Assembly (NCBI GenBank): GCA_026002855.1
Contig: BPGD01000001.1
Coordinates: forward strand, 3,728,001-3,792,000
Length of the DNA stretch: 64,000 bases
Direction: 5' to 3'
Source of the DNA: Bryobacteraceae bacterium
Lineage (GTDB): Bacteria; Acidobacteriota; Terriglobia; Bryobacterales; Bryobacteraceae
The position numbers and the translations under genes were made by a program. The number at the start of each line of letters is the position of its first letter. The stretch's first letter is position 1. The notes below the pieces were generated by a model. That model ran no database searches. It was given only the letters and a program-made list of their open reading frames with translations, and was not told where the DNA came from. Below are positions 57,083 to 64,000 of this stretch, one piece after another.

Positions 57083-59773
57083 ATGCTGAAAACCAAGATT
57101 GAAAAACCCGAGGACTTGAATCCTGTCGAGACGCAGGAGTGGCTGGAGGCGCTGGACCAGGTCATCGAGGATGGCGGCCCGGAGCGCGCGCGCTATCTGC
57201 TGGAACGGCTGGCGACGAGCGCGGCGCTGAAGGGCGTGCCCCCGGTGCTTGGCGTCAACACGCCCTACCTGAACACGATTCCGGCCGAAGAGGAGGTTCC
57301 CTATCCGGGGGACCGCGAACTGGAGCGGCGCATCAAGAGCCTGGTGCGCTGGAACGCGGTGGCGATGGTGGTCCGCGCCAACAAGTATGACGACGGCATT
57401 GGCGGACACATTTCCACCTTCGCCTCGGCGGCGACGCTGTACGAGGTGGGCTTCAACCACTTCTTCCGCGCAGTGATTGAAACGCCGGAGGGCAGGCAGC
57501 CGGGCGATCTGGTCTATTTTCAGGGCCACGCCTCGCCGGGCATGTACGCGCGGGCGTATCTGGAAGGGCGGTTGACGGAAGAGCATCTGAAGAATTTCCG
57601 CCACGAGCTGCGCGACACGCCCGGGCTGAGCTCCTATCCGCATCCGTGGCTGATGCCGGATTTCTGGCAGTTTCCCACGGTGAGCATGGGACTGGGGCCG
57701 ATCAACGCGATCTACCAGGCGCGGTTCATGCGGTATCTGGAGAACCGCGGGCTGCTGGTGCCGACCGACCGCAAGGTCTGGGCGTTCCTCGGCGACGGGG
57801 AAATGGACGAGCCCGAAGCGCGCGGGGCGCTGCAAATTGCGGCCAACGAAAAGCTGGACAACCTGATTTTCGTCATCAACTGCAACCTCCAGCGGCTGGA
57901 CGGGCCGGTGCGGGGCAATGCGAACATCATCCAGGAGCTGGAGGCGTGGTTCCGCGGGGCGCGCTGGAACGTCATCAAGGTGATCTGGGGCAGCGCCTGG
58001 GACCGGCTGCTCCAGAAAGACAAGACCGGTCTGCTGGTGCGCCGCATGCAGGAGTGTGTTGACGGCGAATATCAGAACTTCAAGGCGCGCGGCGGGGCCT
58101 ACGTGCGCCAGGAGTTCTTCGGGAAATATCCCGAGCTGCTCGAGCTGGTGGCCGACATGAGCGACGATGAGCTGGCCAACCTGCCCCGCGGCGGCCACGA
58201 CCCGGTGAAGGTCTACAACGCCTACAAGCGCGCCTTCGAGCACACGGGCTCGCCGACGGTGATCCTGGCCAAGACGGTGAAGGGCTACGGACTCGGCGAG
58301 GCGGCCGAAGGGCGCAACACCACGCACCAGCAGAAGAAGCTGAACGAGAACGAGCTGCTGAAGCTGCGCGAGCGGTTCCGCATCCCGATTCCCGAATCCA
58401 CCGTGCACACGGTTTCCTTTTACCGCCCGCCGGAGGACTCGCCCGAGATCCAGTACCTGAAGAAGCGGCGCGAGGCGCTGGGCGGCTATCTGCCGGCGCG
58501 CGCCTCGCGGCCGGTGCGGCTGGAGGTGCCGGGGCTGGATTTCTTCCAGGAGTCGCTGAAGGGCAGCGGCGGACGGCCGGTTTCGACGACGATGGCTTTC
58601 GTCGCCATCCTGAAGCAGCTTCTGAAGCATCCGGAAATTGGCCGGCGCATCGTGCCGATCATACCGGACGAGGCGCGGACGTTCGGCATGGAGAGCCTGT
58701 TCCGCCAGATCTCGATTTACGCGCCGGGCGGCCAGCTTTACAAACCGGTCGACAGCGAGCAGTTCCTCTACTACAAGGAGTCGCGCGACGGCCAGATTCT
58801 GGAAGAAGGCATCACCGAAGCCGGCTCGATGGCCAGCTTTACGGCGGCGGGCACGTCGCATGTCAACTACGGCGTGCCGATGATTCCCTTCTACACCTAC
58901 TATTCGATGTTCGGCTTCCAGCGCGTGGGCGACATGGTGTGGGCGTTCGGCGACTCACGGGGCCGCGGCTTCCTGATGGGGGCCACCGCCGGGCGGACGA
59001 CCCTGAACGGCGAAGGCCTTCAGCACGAAGACGGCCACAGCCATGTGCTGTTTTCAGTGGTTCCTAACTGTGTGACTTATGACCCGGCTTACGCCTACGA
59101 ACTGGCCGTGATCATTCAGGACGGGCTGCGGCGGATGTACGCCGAAGACGAGGACGTCTTCTACTACATCACGATCTGCAACGAAAACTACGCCCAGCCG
59201 CCGATGCCTGGGGGCGAGGGAGTGGTGGAGGGAATCCTGCGCGGATTGTACAGGGTGAGCGCCTCGGCGGACGGGCCCGCGCGGGTGCAGCTTTGGGGCA
59301 GTGGAACGATTCTCAACGAGGCGCTGCGGGCCCAGAAGATCCTGTGGGAGAGGTTCCAGATTCCGGCCGACGTCTGGAGCGTGACCAGCTACAACACGCT
59401 GCGCGCCGAGGCGCTGGAGACGGAGCGATGGAACCGGTTGCATCCGGCGGCGCCCCTGCGCAAGCCATATGTCCAGCAGGTGATGGAACAGACCGAAGGC
59501 CCCATCATCGCCGCATCCGACTACATGAAGGTGCTGGCCGATCAGCTTTCGCCCTGGCTGAGCGGGCGGCTCGTGTCGCTGGGTACGGACGGCTTCGGCC
59601 GCAGCGATTCCCGGCCCTATCTGAGGCGGTTCTTCGAGGTGGATGCGGAGTCGATTGCCGCCGCGGCCCTGGAGCGGCTGGCGCGCTGGGGCGAGATCGC
59701 GCCGGGAAAGGCGCAGCAGGCCATCATCGAGCTGGGCATCGACCCGGAGAAGCCTTACGCAGTGAAGCGTTGA
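57083..59773 (+). CDS. aceE: Pyruvate dehydrogenase E1 component, homodimeric type
   Basis: An 896-residue thiamine-diphosphate enzyme: RWNAVAMVVRANK, GGHISTFASAATLYEVGFNHFF, the ThDP motif GDGEMDEPEARGAL to NCNLQRLDGPV, then the pyrimidine-domain pattern YAPGGQLYKPVDSEQFLYYKE. It decarboxylates pyruvate and acetylates E2 lipoyl groups. Length and motifs are normal for AceE. No aceF or lpd lie in the window, so its partners are elsewhere. TAGAAT at 57050-57055 might be a -10 box. Confidence 0.96.
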   Translation: MLKTKIEKPEDLNPVETQEWLEALDQVIEDGGPERARYLLERLATSAALKGVPPVLGVNTPYLNTIPAEEEVPYPGDRELERRIKSLVRWNAVAMVVRANKYDDGIGGHISTFASAATLYEVGFNHFFRAVIETPEGRQPGDLVYFQGHASPGMYARAYLEGRLTEEHLKNFRHELRDTPGLSSYPHPWLMPDFWQFPTVSMGLGPINAIYQARFMRYLENRGLLVPTDRKVWAFLGDGEMDEPEARGALQIAANEKLDNLIFVINCNLQRLDGPVRGNANIIQELEAWFRGARWNVIKVIWGSAWDRLLQKDKTGLLVRRMQECVDGEYQNFKARGGAYVRQEFFGKYPELLELVADMSDDELANLPRGGHDPVKVYNAYKRAFEHTGSPTVILAKTVKGYGLGEAAEGRNTTHQQKKLNENELLKLRERFRIPIPESTVHTVSFYRPPEDSPEIQYLKKRREALGGYLPARASRPVRLEVPGLDFFQESLKGSGGRPVSTTMAFVAILKQLLKHPEIGRRIVPIIPDEARTFGMESLFRQISIYAPGGQLYKPVDSEQFLYYKESRDGQILEEGITEAGSMASFTAAGTSHVNYGVPMIPFYTYYSMFGFQRVGDMVWAFGDSRGRGFLMGATAGRTTLNGEGLQHEDGHSHVLFSVVPNCVTYDPAYAYELAVIIQDGLRRMYAEDEDVFYYITICNENYAQPPMPGGEGVVEGILRGLYRVSASADGPARVQLWGSGTILNEALRAQKILWERFQIPADVWSVTSYNTLRAEALETERWNRLHPAAPLRKPYVQQVMEQTEGPIIAASDYMKVLADQLSPWLSGRLVSLGTDGFGRSDSRPYLRRFFEVDAESIAAAALERLARWGEIAPGKAQQAIIELGIDPEKPYAVKR

Positions 59774-59789
59774 ACGGCAGGGCGCGGAT

Positions 59790-59819
59790 TTGTCAGCAGG
59801 CGGGCGCGCCCTGTATACT
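59790..59819 (+). promoter_or_regulatory. Sigma70-type promoter of rpmB-rpmG
   Basis: TTGTCA (59790-59795) and TATACT (59814-59819) are 18 bases apart, 57 bases before the rpmB ATG. It lies between aceE and rpmB and would drive the ribosomal protein pair separately from aceE. Confidence 0.75.
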
Positions 59820-59875
59820 CAATGGAAGGGATCGTCTGCATTCCCCATTTCCCCGGAAACGATCTGGAGACGAAC

Positions 59876-60112
59876 ATGTCGAAGTACTGCCCTGTGACAG
59901 GAAAAAGGCCCGCCAGCGGGAACAGGGTTTCCCACGCCAACAACCGCGCCAAGCGCGTCTTCGAGCCGAACCTGCATGTCAAACGGCTCTGGTCGCCGCA
60001 GCTCAAACGGTTTGTGCGCCTGCGGCTGAGCGCGCGCGCCCTGCGCATCATCGACAAGAAGGGCGTCGACGCCGTGCTGGCGGAGCTCAGGAAGAAGGGC
60101 GTCAGGTTTTAG
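59876..60112 (+). CDS. rpmB: 50S ribosomal protein L28
   Basis: A 78-residue basic protein with the L28 pattern [35 protein letters not shown] and [19 protein letters not shown] precedes the ATG at 59876. The first ORF ATG at 59822 would overlap the promoter and is rejected. It is followed nine bases later by rpmG. Confidence 0.96.
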   Translation: MSKYCPVTGKRPASGNRVSHANNRAKRVFEPNLHVKRLWSPQLKRFVRLRLSARALRIIDKKGVDAVLAELRKKGVRF

Positions 60113-60121
60113 GAGGGATTC

Positions 60122-60277
60122 ATGCCGCGCATCACCGTGAAACTGGTCTCTTCGGCGGGCACGGGGCACTTCTACACGACGACGAAGAACCCGAAGGCGA
60201 AGACCGAGAAGCTCGTGCTGAAGAAGTACGACCCGAAGATCCGCAAGCACGTCGAATACAAAGAAGCCAAGATCTGA
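60122..60277 (+). CDS. rpmG: 50S ribosomal protein L33
   Basis: A 51-residue protein ([18 protein letters not shown] ... [29 protein letters not shown]). It is the cysteine-free L33 form, without zinc ligands. AGGAGGG lies five bases before the ATG. The rpmB-rpmG order is common in bacteria. It is followed directly by a strong terminator. Confidence 0.96.
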   Translation: MPRITVKLVSSAGTGHFYTTTKNPKAKTEKLVLKKYDPKIRKHVEYKEAKI

Positions 60278-60305
60278 CGGAAACACTTCCCTTTGTTTCC
60301 GAGGT

Positions 60306-60335
60306 AAGGCCGCCCGCCGCTGCGGGCGGCCTTTT
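60306..60335 (+). terminator. Rho-independent terminator after rpmG
   Basis: Perfect arms GGCCGCCCGC (60308-60317) and GCGGGCGGCC (60322-60331) with a four-base loop, followed by TTTT. It begins 28 bases after the rpmG stop. Confidence 0.93.
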
Positions 60336-60438
60336 GCATTTCTGCCGCCCGGCCGGCGGGTATCTTTCCCGGTACTGGAACCAGCGAGCCCGGCAGGGGC
60401 ATAATGTCCAGCGGCGGGTCCGCCGATGAGAAGGTGTG

Positions 60439-60612
60439 ATGACGCCTTCCAACGATCCCAGGGAACTGGCACGGATTCTCCGGTTCCAGCAGAGCCTGTT
60501 GAAGCTCGCCGCTCACTGTCAGCAGCCGCAGCCGCCGGCCAAGGGGGCGCGATCGGAGCCTTCGCGGCGGCTGGAGCAACTGGTGCGGAAGGTGCGCGTG
60601 CAGAACGGGTAA
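60439..60612 (+). CDS. Possible small hypothetical protein (57 residues)
   Basis: ATG at 60439 (alternative GTG at 60436) with GAGAAGG nearby. The product MTPSNDPRELARILRFQQS... has an amphipathic helix, a Gln/Pro stretch and a basic C-terminal helix (SRRLEQLVRKVRV). It follows the L33 terminator and has plausible codon use, but it is short and unrecognised. It may be a chance ORF. Confidence 0.4.
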   Translation: MTPSNDPRELARILRFQQSLLKLAAHCQQPQPPAKGARSEPSRRLEQLVRKVRVQNG

Positions 60613-60962
60613 GGGGCTGCCGCAACCGCCCACGCAGCGGATCCGCGCCGGACGCACGTAGGATTGTCCTTCTCGGGGCGCAGTCAGCACTGTACCGGAC
60701 GCCCCGCAGGCGCCACGTCAAGGTTCGGGGCGCGGGCTGACCGGATGCTGAAGCACGCCGGGTTGCAGCTCATGGTTCAGGAAATGCCAATGGAGCGTGG
60801 CGTCCATGTCACGCTTCAGCAGTCTGTTTCACGATCCTGACCAGCGGGCCGCCTCGCGGTGGGGCGCCCCCAGGCGCCCTCGGCAGCCGGCGTTCGGATC
60901 AGGTTTTTACCCGATGAAGGCAGGCTCACGCTGTGAGCCTGGCGGGCGGGTAAGAAGAGGGC
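60613..60962. other. 350-base intergenic region with a second copy of the GTGAGCC palindrome
   Basis: No gene is supported; a short + frame here is Arg/Pro/Ser-rich and unconvincing. The region leads to the M48 peptidase gene. Its last 45 bases hold the inverted repeat at 60921-60941. Confidence 0.4.
60921..60941. repeat. Palindrome CAGGCTCAC-GCT-GTGAGCCTG
   Basis: A perfect nine-base inverted repeat with a three-base loop, ending 21 bases before the M48 peptidase ATG. Its core GGCTCAC-N3-GTGAGCC is identical to the element at 522-538, about 60 kb away. It could be an operator, a processing hairpin, or a copy of a dispersed element. Confidence 0.65.
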
Positions 60963-62402
60963 ATGAAGTTCCATCGGGATCGACTGCTTTCTCTGATCGT
61001 GTCTTTGGCTGCCTTGGGTCTCGTGTCAGACCGTGCAGCCGCTCAGCGCCACCCTGTCTCCGCTCACGTCAACCTGTACTTCGCACAGGTCGCCGACGGG
61101 CAATTTGAAGGCGGCCGCTGGCAGACTGCCTTCAGTTTTGTCAACACGAACGACACCGATGCCACCGCCGAGATCCGGCTCTTCGGTCAGGACGGCGGCC
61201 CCTTGCTGGTGGATTTTGGTCAGGGCCTTTCTTCCCGGTTTACGGTCGTAGTTCCCGCGAAGAGATCGCTCCTGCTGGCCAGCCGTCCCACGTCGCTTCC
61301 CGTCCGCTCCGGTTGGGCCCGCGTCTATTCCGATGTTCCGCTTACCGGCAGTGCGTCCTTCCGGTTGTGGCTCGGCGGGCGTGCCGTGCAGGAGGTCACG
61401 GCGCCTCCGGTTTTGCCGGTCATCGACTATGTCTCCTACGCCAACCGTGAACTCGGAGTGGCCATTGCGAACCCCAACAATCGAACCCTCTCCGTCATCG
61501 CGCAGTTGACCATGGCGGACGGCACCAGCCTTGGTCCGGCGCTGATTACGGTGCCTCCCCTTGGGCAGACCGCCTTTAATGTCCGCGACAGGTTTCCCGC
61601 GGCGGATTTCCGGGATTCTGTGCTGTTGCTGACCGGTGTAGACCTCCCGCGAGATGAATTCCTCGCCTGGACGATGAATGCTGATGCGAGCGGGACGTTC
61701 TCCAGCCTGCCTCCGGGCGGTGTCACGCCACCCATTTCTCACTGGGACAGGATCTGGAACGTGTACCTCCGGGTGCTGAGCGCAGCCAAAAAATCCGGGT
61801 TCCTCAACTCTGATCCGCAGCTCAATATCCGGTACGAGAAAACGGTGAATGCCTACGCCATGGGCGGCAGAGAAGTGGGCATTTTCATTGGACTTTCCGA
61901 GCTTCTCGGCGACAGCGACAGTGAGCTGGCATTTGTCGTGGGTCACGAACTCGGCCACATCTACCAGCAAAGAACAGGGAGTTTCGTGTTCAACTCGAAC
62001 CCGGAGTTCGACGCTGACGTCTGGGGGACGATGTTGGCCTTGATATCCGGATACGACGCTTACGCAGGCGCAGGCGCGCTTGCGAAACTGGCCATGGCCA
62101 CCGGCACCGCCGGGCTGGCAACTCAGTTCGAGCAACAGCTCTCATCGGATGCGCACAAGTCGTTCAACACGAGGATCAGCGAGGTGTACACGATGCTCCA
62201 GTTCACGTGCAGTCTCCCTGAGGTGAAGCCGGCCTGCGCGCTTTACAAGGGGATCCTGCATCCGCACCTGCCCGACTCGGCGCCGCTGAAGTGGGACGAT
62301 CTGGCGAGCCGGGGTTACCGAATCCCGGAATCGCTGAGCAGGCTTGCGGCGGCAGGAGAGGGACGGAGTTCGCCCCAGCCACTGAAGCGGGAGCGTGAAT
62401 AG
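60963..62402 (+). CDS. Secreted M48-family zinc metallopeptidase with N-terminal beta domain
   Basis: A 479-residue protein. A signal peptide (LLSLIVSLAALGLVSDRAAA) is followed by about 220 residues of beta-rich sequence (FVNTNDTDATAEIRLFGQDG, VAIANPNNRTLSVIAQLTM) like the cell-surface sandwich domains common in Solibacter proteins. The peptidase part has the zinc motif H328-E-L-G-H332 and a third ligand at E348 (NPEFDADVWG), typical of M48. It probably degrades proteins outside the inner membrane. The fusion of this beta domain to an M48 core is not one I recognise as standard. Confidence 0.85.
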   Translation: MKFHRDRLLSLIVSLAALGLVSDRAAAQRHPVSAHVNLYFAQVADGQFEGGRWQTAFSFVNTNDTDATAEIRLFGQDGGPLLVDFGQGLSSRFTVVVPAKRSLLLASRPTSLPVRSGWARVYSDVPLTGSASFRLWLGGRAVQEVTAPPVLPVIDYVSYANRELGVAIANPNNRTLSVIAQLTMADGTSLGPALITVPPLGQTAFNVRDRFPAADFRDSVLLLTGVDLPRDEFLAWTMNADASGTFSSLPPGGVTPPISHWDRIWNVYLRVLSAAKKSGFLNSDPQLNIRYEKTVNAYAMGGREVGIFIGLSELLGDSDSELAFVVGHELGHIYQQRTGSFVFNSNPEFDADVWGTMLALISGYDAYAGAGALAKLAMATGTAGLATQFEQQLSSDAHKSFNTRISEVYTMLQFTCSLPEVKPACALYKGILHPHLPDSAPLKWDDLASRGYRIPESLSRLAAAGEGRSSPQPLKRERE

Positions 62403-62553
62403 GCGACCAAAGCCGAGCGTGCCCCTGTCTCCCGGGCGATCCCGTCGAGGCCGTCGGTCGCGAGCCTTGCGGGCGGGGTTTCCCGCCTTCCACCCGTGGC
62501 CCGTGGCGGCGGGCTGGGCTGGCGGGGCGGGCCGGGCGCCCGCCCCGCCGCGG

Positions 62554-63888
62554 TCATTGTTTGATGATGGTTCCATCGCGGCGGCGCACTTCGCCCCAAC
62601 CGCCGTTCAACTGCTGCCGCTCGCCTTTTTCGCCGTAGCCGTAGGGGTATTTCTTTGCGGCGGCTTCATTGACCTCGATGCCCCAGCCGGGCGCTTCGTT
62701 CGCATAGAAATACCCATTCTTGAGAACCGGGCAGCCCTGGAAGACCTCGCGCACGGCTTCGGGGAAGAAGACGCTTTCCTGAATGCCGAAGTTGTAGCAG
62801 GCCAGGTCCAGCGTGATGTTGGCCATGTGGCCCACCGGGGAGACGTCGCCCGGCCCGTGCCAGGCCGTCTTGACGCCCATCAGTTCGGCCATGGCGGCGA
62901 TCTTGCGGCAGGGGGTGAGGCCGCCGGCCTGGGAGACGTGGATGCGGAGGTAGTCGATCAGGCGGTCGCGGATGAGCGGCGTCCATTCGTGCGGACTGTT
63001 GAACAGCTCGCCCATGGCGATGGGAGTGGAGCACTGCTGGCGGATGATGCGGAACCACTCAATGTCTTCGGGCGAGAGCGGGTCTTCGAGGAAGAAGAGG
63101 CGGAAGCGCTCACACTCTTTGCAGAAGCGCACCGCCTGAATGGGAGAGATGCGTTCGTGAACATCGTGGAGGAGTTCGACCTCATCGCCGAGCTCCTTGC
63201 GCGCTGTCTCCAGCAGCCTGAGCGCACGGCGGAGATAATCCTCGGGTTCGAAGACGGGCGCATCATGCAGCTTTTCGACCTGCGCCGCGCCGCCGCCGGC
63301 GCCGTAGGCGGCCTGGCCGGGCACGCCCACCTGGACGCGGATGTGGCGGAAGCCCTGGGCCATCAGTCTGCGCGCGTTGTCGATCACTTCCGGGATCTCG
63401 CGGCCGCTGGCGTGGGCGTAGCAGTCGGCCGCTTCGCGGCACTTGCCGCCCAGCAACTGGTAGACGGGCATGCCGGCCATGCGGCCCTTGATGTCCCAGA
63501 GGGCCTGGTCAACGCCGCTGATGGCGTTGTTGAGCACCGGGCCGTTGCGCCAGTAAGAGGAGTTGTACATCGCCTGCCAGAGGTCGTCGATGCGGTCCAC
63601 CGGCTTGCCGGTGCAGAAGGGCCGCAGGTAGCGCTCGACGGCGGCGACCACGAGGTCGGCGCGCTGGGTGAACGTGGCGCAGCCGTAGCCGTAGAGTCCA
63701 TCCTGGTCCGTGAGAACCTTGACGACGGTGAGCCGCAGCCCCTGCGGGGCGGTGGCGATCACCTGGAGGTCGCGGATGCGCGGGGCGGGGAGCCCGCGCG
63801 TGGCGCGGGCGGCGGCCTCCTGAGCCCGGATTTCGCGAGCGGCCAGCGGGGTCGCGGCCAGCGCGCCCAGCAGATGTCTGCGCCTCAT
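62554..63888 (-). CDS. Enolase-superfamily dehydratase, D-mannonate dehydratase (ManD/RspA)-like, Tat-exported
   Basis: A 444-residue protein. The N-terminus MRRRHLLGALAATPLAAREI looks like a Tat signal. The enolase-superfamily pattern follows: YWRNGPVLNNAISGVDQALWDIKG, HVSQAGGLTPCRKIAAMAE, and TAWHGPGDVSPVGHMANI, the HGPGD loop seen in ManD. Known ManD enzymes dehydrate D-mannonate to 2-keto-3-deoxygluconate; substrate choice varies. An exported form is unusual for a sugar-acid dehydratase. A CcmD-like gene ends four bases upstream of its ATG. Confidence 0.85.
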   Translation of the reverse strand: MRRRHLLGALAATPLAAREIRAQEAAARATRGLPAPRIRDLQVIATAPQGLRLTVVKVLTDQDGLYGYGCATFTQRADLVVAAVERYLRPFCTGKPVDRIDDLWQAMYNSSYWRNGPVLNNAISGVDQALWDIKGRMAGMPVYQLLGGKCREAADCYAHASGREIPEVIDNARRLMAQGFRHIRVQVGVPGQAAYGAGGGAAQVEKLHDAPVFEPEDYLRRALRLLETARKELGDEVELLHDVHERISPIQAVRFCKECERFRLFFLEDPLSPEDIEWFRIIRQQCSTPIAMGELFNSPHEWTPLIRDRLIDYLRIHVSQAGGLTPCRKIAAMAELMGVKTAWHGPGDVSPVGHMANITLDLACYNFGIQESVFFPEAVREVFQGCPVLKNGYFYANEAPGWGIEVNEAAAKKYPYGYGEKGERQQLNGGWGEVRRRDGTIIKQ

Positions 63889-63892
63889 CGCC

Positions 63893-64000
63893 TCACCTGC
63901 CTCCGCGGTCTTCGAGCATGCGCTTGAGGCTTTCGATCTCGCGCGCGATCTTCTTTTCGCGGCTGACGAGCGTCAGCACGTAGGCCGCGAGGATGGCCCA
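63893..64000 (-). CDS. Small membrane protein, CcmD-like (C-terminal part)
   Basis: An open frame enters from the right edge and stops at 63893-63895. The 35 residues seen are the end of a hydrophobic helix (WAILAAYVLTLVS) then a charged helix (REKKIAREIESLKRML), the layout of CcmD-type cytochrome c biogenesis proteins. Only the C-terminus is visible, so the call is tentative. It lies four bases upstream of the mannonate dehydratase-like gene. Confidence 0.5.
   Translation of the reverse strand, partial: WAILAAYVLTLVSREKKIAREIESLKRMLEDRGGR

Noticed and set aside
56420-58861. 813-residue - strand ORF opposite aceE
   Set aside because: It is a shadow of aceE and the DUF2520-like gene, with Arg/His/Gln-rich composition.
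60797-61108. 103-residue + frame upstream of the M48 gene
   Set aside because: It overlaps the signal peptide of the real gene in another frame and has no motif or ribosome site.

Overview
The window is GC-rich bacterial chromosome with tightly packed genes. Several features suggest an acidobacterium of the Bryobacterales/Solibacter type: a paired planctomycete-type cytochrome/DUF1549/DUF1553 gene and DUF1501 gene, a large carboxypeptidase-regulatory-domain TonB receptor, glycine-zipper surface proteins, and a Tat-exported enolase-superfamily enzyme. This is inferred from gene content; no rRNA is present to confirm it.

Left end (1-10350): a type III-A CRISPR-Cas effector operon on the + strand. 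It reads: 3' end of a probable CARF/ring-nuclease-type protein, a Csm6-like CARF-HEPN ribonuclease (Cas02710 family), cas6, cas10/csm1, csm2, csm3, csm4, csm5, and a second Cas02710 paralogue of the same length. The HD and GGDD motifs of Cas10, the Csm3 catalytic Asp, the Cas6 glycine-rich loop and both HEPN R-X6-H motifs are intact. The system therefore looks able to cut target RNA and DNA, make cyclic oligoadenylate, and activate two ancillary RNases. No CRISPR array and no cas1/cas2 lie in the window.

10362-24908 is housekeeping, mostly on the - strand: a secreted TlpA-like thioredoxin protein, a small beta-barrel-like protein, DedA, DprA, cobalamin-dependent methionine synthase, NadD, RNase HI, tRNA-dihydrouridine synthase, a glycine-zipper protein (+), a YkgJ-type cysteine-cluster protein, an M16 protease and a Mut7-C protein (+).

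24909-43779 holds a DUF5666-like protein and a second glycine-zipper protein, acetyl-CoA synthetase, a YmdB-type phosphodiesterase, a secreted two-repeat protein, a Sua5/YrdC protein, a fused homocysteine methyltransferase/MTHFR, an Fpg glycosylase, a SAM hydrolase-family protein, an overlapping cysteine desulfurase-MnmA pair for tRNA thiolation, a class IV aminotransferase, the DUF1549/DUF1501 pair, a TrmO protein with an extra FmdE-like domain, and a BON protein.

43944-53284 holds the TonB receptor with a clear terminator, tmRNA (ssrA, tag ANQQFAYAA), a Bcs1-like AAA ATPase, a divergent HNH enzyme resembling phosphorothioate-DNA-dependent restriction endonucleases, a serine hydrolase and a GH10 xylanase.

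53369-64000 holds YihY, UvrB, a DUF2520-like protein, AceE, ribosomal proteins L28 and L33 with promoter and terminator, a small ORF, a secreted M48 metallopeptidase, a Tat-exported mannonate dehydratase-like protein, and the end of a CcmD-like gene. Most long ORFs antisense to these genes are GC-codon shadows and are left out.
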